From: Chrysoperla carnea
Lineage: Eukaryota > Arthropoda > Insecta > Neuroptera > Chrysopidae
Assembly: GCF_905475395.1 (NCBI RefSeq)
Contig: NC_058337.1
Coordinates: forward strand, 83,260,368-83,324,367
Direction: 5' to 3'
DNA: 64,000 nt
Positions 46,601 through 59,148 of the stretch are shown here, piece after piece; position 1 is the stretch's first letter; each line of letters begins with the position of its first letter. Below the pieces are notes generated by a model, which saw only the letters and a list, made by a program, of their open reading frames with translations, was not told where the DNA came from and searched no databases. Both the position numbers and the translations under genes were made by a program.

Positions 46601-49600
46601 AGTATACGGGCAGCCCTGCCGAGTATCTTAAGTTATTTTATCCAGGCCAACCTTGAGAACTTCAAAGTGTGTTTTCGAGCCTAATAGTACAATTTAATTG
46701 ATTCGAATTTATATTTTTGCTAAATATTCGCTCCGAGCGTGAATTTCGTTTCCATGACAACGATACACTACTTTAATTATAGAATTAATGGATGCATATA
46801 TAATTGTGTGGATTGCATTGAAAACTTACATTTAAAATTTAATATTATTGTTTCACAAATTTAAATAAATAATTACGATAATTAACATTTGAAAAATAAT
46901 ATTTGTACAATTTGATTTCTTATTTTCACAATTTTTAATGCATTAAGTTTAATTAATTAGTGTTTTTCAATCATTTTAATTTGACAGTTTCTATATCATT
47001 AACATGTAAATAATTGCAAATTAGTCATAACAGCCCACTTTATCTCCAAAATTTTTCACTTAAAGCGCTGGCATCGATTTTATTATCCCTACCATGACTA
47101 CGCACACAACGAATAAGTTATTTTAAAGCAGAATTAAAAGATCGAACCACTTAATTTTTATTTTTTATTAAAAGATCGAACCACTTAAACTAAGTATGTG
47201 CTTTTAAAACGTACTTTGTTTTTTTTCAAGGTTGGCCTCGGTAAAATAACTCAAGTATAGATGTGTTAATGAACCTAAACGTTAAATCTGCTAGCGATAT
47301 ATAACATAAAGAAAACAAATGTTGTTGAAAACATATGCTCTTGTCATTACGAAATATTCGATTTTTCGGACAATTATTTCCATTGTTGCTTTCTATTTTT
47401 GTTTTATTATTATTATTTTTTTTTTGTTATATTTGTTTGTTTGATTTTTTTTTCGAATTAATTTTTTTTTTGTTTCATCTTATTTTGTACACAAGTACGT
47501 CTAAATTATTGTTTTTATATCATGTATATCATATAGCACAGCGTGCGTGTCCGTAGAATAGTTAGATCGAAAATCGAAAATTTAATGTAATGTATATATA
47601 TATATATATATATATATACATTACATTAACGTTTGTTTGATTAACGTTTCTCACAAAAAATTCCTAGGCCACCGGGATTTTTATTATTATTTTATCAGTC
47701 ATAGTTATCTGAAAAAATGATGAATCATATAGGTTATCTTTTTCAATTGGATATTTCTATATCAAAAACTGTTTATACATGGTATTTAAACAATTGATGT
47801 AGTCGATTGTTTGATTTCTCTTGTTGATCTTGTAATATTTCAAATAAATAATAATTTCGCAAGTATTTCATTGAGTCATTGCTATGACTAACATTGAAAT
47901 GGCAACAGCTACTGCGGCTAGAACAATTAGCTTGTTTATTGCATTAAAAAATGTAATTTTTTTCATAATCTGAATGTGGAGATGCAGCTCGCCTGCACTC
48001 GCCTGGATAAATAGAGTTGCCTTTGACTCGGGAACAAAAGGCTAGACATTCCAAGTATCACCTTCACATTCTCGTTCTTTGTGCTACTTCCCGAGAGTGT
48101 GGAGAAGACTTTAGTCTCTATATATGGAAGTTACGTCGCGTTCACACTTTTTTTTTTGCTTTACTTTAACTTGTTTTTATTGTAATCATTTTTTTTTTTT
48201 TTCAAGGTTGTGTTAATAGTGTGACCTTGATTGCTTTGTCATAACAAGTTTGAAATACAAAAAAAAAAATATGTTTCATCGCATTGCATAATTCTTGAAG
48301 GCTCCCCCATACCTTAATAACGTATCATTTTAAAATGTAAATATTACGATTACGCAACTAATCGGTCGAGAGTGCGAGAATTTATGAGAGCATTATTCTT
48401 TCGAAAATCCATAGACTAAAAGCTAAGCGTCATTTTTATTTAAAAATCCGTCTGCCAGTAAGTAAATGAACAGTTAGTTACCCACTTACCAACTAGTTTT
48501 AAGAAAGATAATTTAGCACCCTGTTTTGCTATGTGCGTTCATTGGGAAACAGTATGAAAATTTGAAATGAATAGAAAAGGGAAAAAAAATTTAAATTCTG
48601 AAAATTTAGATAATAATTATTAATGTGTAAAAGTTTGAAGTATAGTTATCGATATTATTTTTTATAAATATCGACTTATATTTTCCATTTAGTTTCATTT
48701 ATAACCTTGCTTTTTGTCACTTTTTATACCCTGTATATATGTAAAATATATCAAGGTATATTAAGTTTAATCCCAAGTTTGTAACGCTTAAATATATTGA
48801 TGCTACGAATAAAATTTTTGCATAGGTGTTCATAGAATCACCTAATTAGTCCATTTCCAGTTGTCTGTCTGTCTGGAAGCACGATAACTCAAAAATAGAT
48901 GTCAAGCTGAAATTTTTATAGCGTGCTTAGGTTACTCAGGACTCAGGAATTAGGTTAGAACATTATATAATGTTCTAACCTAATTTGCGTCCTTTGTATG
49001 TATTATATGGGAATATCAGTTAGTAACACCACAGTCGTGTTAATATACATGACTGTCGCTATCTAAGAGTACTTTAGAGTACAGTGGTAAAGAAAGACTA
49101 TCTTTCTTTACCACTGTCTATACATGGTATTTCAACAATAACCTCAGGTAATTGTTTGTTTTCATCTTTATTTTAACATAAGGGATTTTTCGAAAGATGC
49201 TATGCTTTTGAAAGCAATATAGTTTTGAAATTAGAGGAAATCAAAAGTTTTTTTGAGATAAATACAATAATTTACTAACAGGAAGTCATTTTGAGATAAA
49301 TACAATAATTTACTAATAGTCAAAAGAAAGCCCTCCGGGATGTACAAACTCATAACCGTGTAGAGCCTTTATATGTATTTATTTGTTCTTTGTTTGAAAA
49401 ATAAATGTTCAACAGACGATAGGGAGTTGTCATGTAAACAATCGGAAACTACCTTTAAACATAGTTTCATAATATTGAACGAATGTGAAAGAGAAAACAA
49501 TTATTATATTTATAACGGAAATCAACCTTTTGAGATTTCAAAATAATTATAAATAGGTTGAAGATATCTTATCGTTTTACTATATGTATAAATAACAATC

Positions 49601-52600
49601 ATTATTCGGGATTCTTCAAATTGTGCTCATGGAATCTTACATTTCAACAATTTAGATATATTAAAAGACTTTAAGGCTGACGCTTGACGATGAATTTGTG
49701 CGTCAAAGTTACGTGGTTAGTTTAGGCTGTACTGCCATAAAGCTAAACATAAAATATAATTTAGCTTCTTATTATTTGGATTGATTTTTACAGTATTGGC
49801 AAAATAAATTTATATTCAACTCTCGATTAGATAACAAAGGAATGAATTTAAAATTTCTTTGGTGTATATTTTCTTTTACACCACTATACAGAATGTTCGA
49901 TTTACATCTAGGCATATAAATATCACGAGTATGATAGAGTACATGCGTTAAGCAATGCATCTAAGTAAGAGGTATTATAGGTGTTATATGAAATTGCAAA
50001 AGTAACTTGCATCGTGGCTTATCTGTTCTAGTTCATCTATTCAACTAAGAAACTCCCACTCTCCAAGGGTCTTACAACTATCTCAACGCATATCGAAGAT
50101 TCAACACATGTATATAATAGCTCTCACTTAGATGCATTGCTTAACGCATGTATTCTGTTATACTCGTGATATTTATATGCCTAGATGTAAATCGAACATT
50201 CTGTATAACCATTTCATTGTATAACAGAGCACATACAATAGGCTTTTATGCTAAATTTGAAAAATTGGATTAGACGTTACATTAGTAACTGATTTACGCC
50301 AAGATAGCATTATTTAAAAAGAAATACTATTTACCTTATATATTTTCCATTTTCAAAAACCAATTCAAAGTTACTTCTAAAATAGTGTAGAGTGTGATGG
50401 CGTCTGGAATGGCATCAAACCGTGACATACAAGCATTTTTGTATATGCAAGTTTACAACTATTTGCAAATTTACATGTTTTTGTATTTGTAAGCTTAAAT
50501 AGCCTTTCATAGTACCTTCAAAGTACATCTGATGTATAAACTTTAAAGAATTTATTATTTAAAAATAATAATAATCCTTATATTTTATAAAAATTAATTT
50601 TGTGTCTTTTTATCTACAAATTATGATTAATCATTTAAAAATTTTATCTAACCGATTTAATCTTAGTGAACAAAAGCCTATTCTTTTGTTGTTTAACTTT
50701 TTTGTTTTTATTTGCGCTTAACGAATTATTTTTTGGCACTGATAAACTCAAAATTGATAATCATATTCACCAGTTATTTTGGATATATGTAGTTGTTTAT
50801 TTATTTATCCTTACCATGTGTTTTAATGAAAATGAGGTTGGGAAATTACTTTTAGTGTGTACATCTCGAGAGATCGACATTCGATATTAATAAACTTTTT
50901 TGTCACTTGTTTTTACAATTGGACACTGGCATTGAACATTTGTTGGACCTAGGTCGGACTCTAATTTGACGCTCAAAGCCAGCGCCGCGTCATCGTGAGG
51001 TTACATGTTTATAGTCAACTTCTTCTTCGAAAATTATCGAGGTATATACGATAATAGTTCTTCGAAAATTTTCGAGGTATATAGGAAATTCTAAATTTTT
51101 AATAAACGCAAATTTTCACAGATTTTTTGGATTATTTCAAACAGGAAGGTCATTTTCTTGTAAAATTTTCCTAAAACATTTAATTTTTGCAGAAAAATTC
51201 GCAAGGTTAAAAATTTTGGATTTTTGCGTAGATATTTCAACCGAACATAGCACACTGTGCTTTAACAACGTTCACTGCATAGGATTACTTCGCCCCTTTC
51301 ACGTTGCGCATACAAAAGAATTTTTTTTTAAATATAGGCTATTGTAATTTAATAATTTTAATAATTCATTGTCACAAATTTTAACCTTCAAAACTTAATC
51401 TATAATAACAATAATAATAATGTGTGTGTAATAATATAGACTGTATTACTAATTATACCTGTGAACTTGGCACACCATACTTAAAATATAGAATTTTCTT
51501 TATTCCTTTCCCTAGAAACGTTTCCTCTCCCCCAATAATATACGATTTTTTTTTTTTTAAATCATGCAATATTGCACAAAACATTAGCATCTCAATAATG
51601 TATTAAAATTACCATAAACTGAATAATGGTAGAAAATTTTCTGATTTTTTGGAAACGTTGCGTTCGTCGCTCGAGATGGAAATTTGGATTCATCATATAG
51701 CCAACCAACATAATAAATAACTACCAGATTTAATGAGGTACACTCCGTTTCTGACAACAAGGTTACTTATTGTATTAAACATGCCAGTCAGCAACATAGT
51801 TGAAAGAGAGATAAGTTGTATTTGTTCCTGTCATATTTAAACAGGATAACCTAAGAATAGTTTACAAATATAACCACGATAATTGAACATATTTGCTTCG
51901 TTTTCAATATTGTGTTTATAAGATAACATACTTTTTTAACATAAATATTGATATTAAAAATACTAGAATGAATAGAGTTAGACAAGGTTACTCAAGGGTT
52001 GCTTAATTATCCAAGCTAAGTAATTCAACTAATTAATTTATTTCATTCATTTTATTAATAATTCATTTTAAGTTGACTAAATACATATTTATATATAAAC
52101 TAGCTCAATATCCGCCTGCTTTACTGGGCTTAAAAGTAAAAATCATCTCGTAAAAATGCTTAAAAGTAATTTTTTTAAATGTTTTTTCATGTAATTTTAC
52201 AATTGAAAACGGTTTTTCCAAAGTATAAATTCAAGCGCCAGTGATGTCAACACATCGTTTTTTAGCAACGCTACGGCATGGAAAAATGATAAAATAACAT
52301 ACAGAATGATAAATGGTTTGTTTCTAAACTTGCTTTCAATATATTATAATGTAATTTTCCATAGAAACAAGTTGAAAAATGTGAATTTAGCGTGATTCCA
52401 ATTGGCTCACTGCCTCAACGGGTGTAAATACGTCACTACGTTTCTTTTTTTATTCAAAAATATAACTTTTTTTATTAATAATTAATAAAAAAACGGAATT
52501 ATTAATTTTTAAAAAAAGTTACTTAAGTATACTTTAGATGAATTATTCTTAAGTTCTCTATTGTCTAATTATTTCCAATAAAAATTGCTAATTTTTTTTT

Positions 52601-55600
52601 TATACGGAACAAATTTTTCCTGCATCTTTGAAAGGTGCTTTTTGAAACCCTGTTTATATCTATAGATGCTATTTTATTTACTTTGCAGTAATAGCCGAAC
52701 TAATTCGAGCAAACGAAGCACCAAAGATAAAACTTCAAAATTTGCTTTTCTGTATTGATATAATCATTCATGTTTTGTTATTAATAATAACTTATTATTT
52801 ATTTATTCATAAATGATAATATTATTTGATGTTAAATAAATAATGAGAATACTTCAATATAATTATGTAAAAGTAAATGTCAAAGTTAAAAAGTTAGAAT
52901 AGTTTATTGTAGGTAATATAAAAACTACACGTTTATATGTTAAAAAAAAAAGCTAATCAATAAATACTTCGAATTATATTTCTATATGTTATAGCTTTTG
53001 TTTATACAATTTGTTTTTTCGAGAAAAAAATATCGATTATGATAAGAAAAAATCTGAGATAAGCTAAATGGATTCGATACATTTCGATTGTAAAACTAGT
53101 GAAAGTAAAAAGTAACTAAATTTATTGTTTAAATACCTTGTATTTGTTTGGGTATCAGTGTTTGAACTATTTATAATTTATACAATTGTTAAATTACACA
53201 AAGAAAATAATATATGAGTCTTTATATATACTTACAAGGTGGTGCAAAAGCCACGGACACATTTAAAACTGAAATAACTTTCTACAATTGATTATAATTT
53301 AATTTTTTGACATCAGATGCTTAAAGTGTAAATCATCACTCTTTCTTTACATTTACACTTTAGTTTAGACCGTAACGTCTACGGTTTAGTTTAGACCGTA
53401 ATAAATAAACGGATATTGCTTTTCATGACATAAATTATCGTAATAAAAATTACCATCTGACTAAAACTTGATGTCGTTAGCTAAGCAAGCTTAATGATAA
53501 CGACGAGTGTCGTTAAATAGAAATAAAATCTTATTTTATATTAAGTTCTAAAATTTCTTCATTTTGGTATTTTCATATTTGGAATTCAAGAGGGCTACGA
53601 GGGTTTGTGCCCCTAAGAGAAATTGCGTTTAATAGTGCGATTCCCGGATAAAAGCTACGAAAATTTCTGATTTAAAATCATTTTAGATTATTTCCATGCT
53701 TTTTTAGCAATTCGTAAATTATAATTGCGTGACTTTTTGCCGTTGCTAATTTTATATTAAGTTCGATCTACAATATGTCGTATGTCGCAGATATTGTCAA
53801 TTGATAAAAGTATCGTTCTACCCAGTTCATTTTTTACGTTAATGATTATAATGGAATTTTCTTATCATTGACTCTTAATACCGTCTTTATAATACAATCA
53901 CTCTGTCTACATTTACGATATGGCGCCTTTACGGCAATAACATATATATAATGATAATTCGAATAGAAAACCATATGATTCGAAGGAATGTTTTGACGTC
54001 ATCCTATTATTTAAAAAAAATCGTGAACGACAGAGCTCTTTTATTAAAGTCATATTTCCCCCTCATTTAATGTTTCTCCATATGAGATGCTTTTAACTCA
54101 AAATTCTTGTCTTTTGCTAAAACTAAGAAGTTTCTGCACATAATACTGCTGAGCAACATGATTTTGTTGTATAAAAAACGGGGAATGTCGCTCAGAGTTG
54201 CCACCCCCAAAACGCACATACGTGGCACTAACTCATCTTATATAACAATTTGTAACCCTTTAGCTTAGTTCGGAGAGGTTATGAAGGTGTAAAACCGCAA
54301 AATAATCATAATTTGATAGTCAAAAAAGGTAGGGGAGCTGGGAAGTTGATACTCCAAAAGGCACATTCTTGGCACTAACGAAAGTTATAAGCCAGTTTTC
54401 TACCTTCTAGCATCCTTGACACTTACCAAACGCCAGCCTACATACCAAAATTAATTTTTTTAACTCATTTTGGAAAAGCCTGTGCAAATGTCCATAACCA
54501 AAAAAAAAAAATCGAAAAAAGCGGTTTTTTCCCTGGGAGTTCTCTCCGTGTTCCTACGTACCAAATTTCAAGAGGCTACATTTGAAGATTCCTAAATGTA
54601 GTGATAATATTTGTGACAAGCCTAGTAGGTATCGTGGGTGGTTGTGAGGGGCGTTTCTAAAAAAGTTTTATTAAGGTTGACATTTAAGGTAGCTGTGCGA
54701 ACAACAAAAATAGAACGTGGTTTCTACGGGATCGATATAAATGAAAATGTATAGTTTTGGGTTCTGTAGAAGTATATTTGGAGATCCATATTGTAAATTG
54801 ATTTTGTGTGTTGTGGAATGATTAATGTACCTCTGCAATACATATTAAAGTATATCAAATTTTTCAGAAGAATTTACCTAGTGATATTTATATTGTATCG
54901 AACCTACAGAGCGAAACATTACTATATCTTGGGCATCTCCAAAACCACAAAAATTGTGTTCTTGGAGCAATGAAACGGATTTATAACATCCCCACCCTCT
55001 CACATTGGCCTTCGATACAGTGCATAAGTCTATATTTTCTGGGGAAACGTTACTAAAAATTTTATATATAAGACTGCATAAGTATGTCACATTATACCTT
55101 GTTCATCGAAAGGTTTTCTGCTTATCATTCTTCGAAGTATGAAGGTTAGCTGAGAGCAATGGAATGTCTTTCTTAGAGCTAAGCGTCTTACAACAGTAAG
55201 ATTAAAAATATAATAGTAAAATAAAATACTTTAAACAGTGATTGTTTACAAGCAGTATTTTTAAGAATTTCTACTTAAAAAATATTTGGTACTTAACAAA
55301 ATTCAAAAATTTTCTGAAGTGAAGGGCTCCTGCCCAAAGTTAGTGATGGGCTGGGTCTTGGTCTTTTTGTCAAAATGTGCAGAACATCAAGTGTTGGTCT
55401 AATTCTAAGCAGTACAAATTTTATGATTAAATGAAACTGCTAAATCATCATCTATCTAACATATATTACCATACTTTTGGAATTATCAAATAATGTATTT
55501 ATCAATTCATTTGGTGCAGGTCCGAATTTAACGCCGCGCACTGAAATATTAACTTGTTTATATTTTGTGTATTCCGAAATATACATCAGAATAATAGCCA

Positions 55601-58600
55601 GTGTTAATAACGTCATGAATCCAACGTCATCCTGCCATATTGACGTAAAGGATAATTTAGCCGAGCGTGTATACACTAAAGTTTGTGGAATTTTTTTTTT
55701 TATATTATTAAAAATTTATAATAATGATATCTCAACAAATGAAACAATTTAACAATTAGGTTTGATAGAAAAAGAAATAACAATGGAGTCATTACCACTG
55801 GCCAGTAAACTGATGTATATTTCGGTATACACCCTTTATAATTCATTAAAATATTAAAATGAGTTTTCACACAATGATTTCATCATAAATGTAACAATAT
55901 TGTCTATATGTTAAAATAAGTAATATGATTTACTACTACTTATAGACAATATTTTTATACCATGTATATATGAAATATACATAGTATATTAAGTTTAGTC
56001 CCAAATTTGTAACGCTTAAAAATAATGATGCTAGGAAAAAAATTTTGTCATAGGTGTTCATAAAAGCACCTAATTAGTCCATTTCCGGTTGTCCGTCTGT
56101 GGACACGATAACTCAAAAACGAAAAAAGATATCGAGCTGAAATTTTTACAGCGTACTCAGGACGTAAAAAGTGAGGTCAAGTTCGTAAATGAGCATCATA
56201 GGTCAATTGGGTCTTGGGTCCGTAAGACCCATCTTGTAAACCGTTAGAGATAAAACAAAAGTTTAAATGTAAAAAATGTTTCTTATCAAAAATTAAACAA
56301 CTTTTGTTTGAAACATTTTTTCGTAAACATCACTGTTTACCCGTGAGGGAGCCAATTAGGCGGAAATTTTATAATATGTACTATAATTGATTATCAGTTA
56401 TGTATGTGTCACATGTTTGTATGTGTAATGTGATAAAGAAATCAACACTAACTATGCATGGTATTTCAACAATTAACTCAGTCAATTGTTTGTTTTCACT
56501 TGTTACATTAAAGATGAAGTAAAATTGTGATAAAACTCATCTAGTTGATTAACCTCCAAAATCGAAATTTTGTTTGATATAAATTGAGTAGGTAAATAAT
56601 ACAGAGTAACACAAACCTAATTGGATTAACATTATAATTATTATTAATATATTCGCTGTTCATTAAAAGGTATCAAAGAGTACCATATTGGCAATTTAGA
56701 TAAACCAAGTATGTAGTTCTACTGTATTTAGGTCATACTTTGTGATTAAAAGTTAACTTAACTCTAATAGGTCAATAATTTGGAGTCCTGGTCCCAGAAT
56801 TAAGCATATAAAAGATAGCTAGTGATCACAGCTGAAAATCTGACAAGAATGAGCCAAAATTACTGGGTTTAAAAAAACTTCCAATAAGATCGGATCAAAT
56901 TTCCCTGTTATAAAAAACATCGAATTTATTAACTTCATAACGTCATCAGAAAATCACATCCAAATTTTATCCAATTTTGATAAACTAAGTATGCAATCCT
57001 ACTAAACTTGGGTCATACTTTTCAAATTTGTGATTAAAATTAGCCTAACTCTAATAGATTTTATGAATATGAGAGAGACAAAATTAGAGAGTTTCAAAAA
57101 AAATTCTAATAAGATCGGATCAAATTTGTCTGTGTTATCAAAAAAATCGTATTTTTTAACTTTATGACGTCATCAAAATCCAAAAAATTTAATTTTGCTC
57201 TATTACATCAAAATTTTATCCAATTTTGATAAACCAAGTATGTAATCCTACTAAATTTGGGTCATTGTTTTCAAATTTGCGATCAAAATTAACCTAGCTC
57301 TAATAGGTTTCAAGAATGTGCAGTCCTGGTTCCGGAATTGAGCACATACGTGATACCTAGATAAAAATTGACATAACAGCTGAAAAGAATGACCCAAATT
57401 TAGACTGTTTCAAAAAAAATTCCAATAAGATCGGATCAAATTTCCCTGTTATCAAAAAAAGTTGAATTTTTTTACTTTATGACGTCATCAGAATCCAAAA
57501 AGGCTTCTAATAGGTTTCAAAAACGTGGAGTCGTAGTCCCGAAATTAAGCACATAAGTGATCGCTAGCGAAAAATTGATATCACAGCTGAAAAGAATGAC
57601 CCAAAATTAGTGAGTTTAAAAAAAATTCCAATTATATCAGATCAAATTTGCCTGTGTTATCAAAAAAATCGAATTTTTTAACTTTATGACTTTATGTAAA
57701 TTAATGAGCGCCTTTTATATAATTCTTTACTAACTTTTTGTTTTACGTATAAAACATACTTTTTGTTTTGCCCCTCTTTTCCTTATGCGCCGGTGGTGGG
57801 TGCCTCCTTTCCCAAGCACTAGTTACGGTCCTAAGTGGGTTGACTACTAAATCAGAAAAATGTTTTTTTTAAACTAATATTACAATTAATTCTTGAAGAA
57901 TAGCTTTTCGGGTTAATTGCATCAGAAAAATATTTATTTATTGGATTAACGATTTAATGTTCTGTATTTAGTATAAAAATGAGAACATAACAATAAATGT
58001 ATGGGTGCATGACATTTCAATCATAGTTTTTGTTAATTTATCGCATAAATTTATTAAAATTGAAAAATTAAATTTTGTGGACAAGCTGATTAAAGTTTAA
58101 GAATAATACATATGAAGTTTTCATTTTTAAAATTTTAATTACCTCTCTAAACTTACTTCGAACTACGATTATACTATTTCTAAAACACGTGGTATTATTA
58201 TTAAAACCTTGGTACCAGTTCTTAGTATTAAATATTATCATTTACATAATTCACATAATTATTAAGTAGTTATCCAGTATTGAAAGTTGCAATACATATA
58301 AGTATTCATTAAATTGAGTGACGGTGACTATTTAATTTGTAACTTATGTAACTTAAAACTTTATATACATTAAACCAGGCATCTTTTTTGTAACTTATGT
58401 CCGAAAGTTTGCTTAAATATTTCAGCTTTTCCATAATATAAAGAACGAAAGAGAAACATTTCACTGAATATTTCCTTTGAATTAAAACAAAATGTTGTTA
58501 GATCAAATCGCCTTACTTTAAGCTGCGTTATTCGTTGGTTGTTGAAGTGAGCTTACGCCATAGGTGGCACTTTTAACTTCACACTACAAAATTTAATTTT

Positions 58601-59071
58601 GATTTATTAATAAATACAGACAATCTTCCGTCCCCTTCTGTTATGGCTATAATAGCTCGTTTTGTAGTTTTTCAATTAAATATAAACAGGCAGTCGTAGG
58701 GACTGTCGATAGAAGTGAAAACGGAACTATTAAATTAAGACTAATTGAAATTATATGCAATTTTTTATGTTTTATTTATTAGTTACAATATCTGGATGAC
58801 CGAACTTTGCTCGGTTATTCGCCAATAGATGTCAGCAAGAGTCATATTTTTCACTTTAGACTACTCAAACGCCTCCTTTTTGTTATGTTATAATTTGCAT
58901 TGTATTTCATTAACTACGTTATACACCAATACATGTCTGATGAATTTTTCATGAAAAGACGGATAAAAGGACATTTCTGATAAATGAAACCTAGCTAGAT
59001 CGACTTATCGCCCCAAAAAACCCCTACATACTCATTTTCATGAAAATCGTTGGAGCCATTTCCAAGATCGT

Positions 59072-59148
<77 letters not shown>

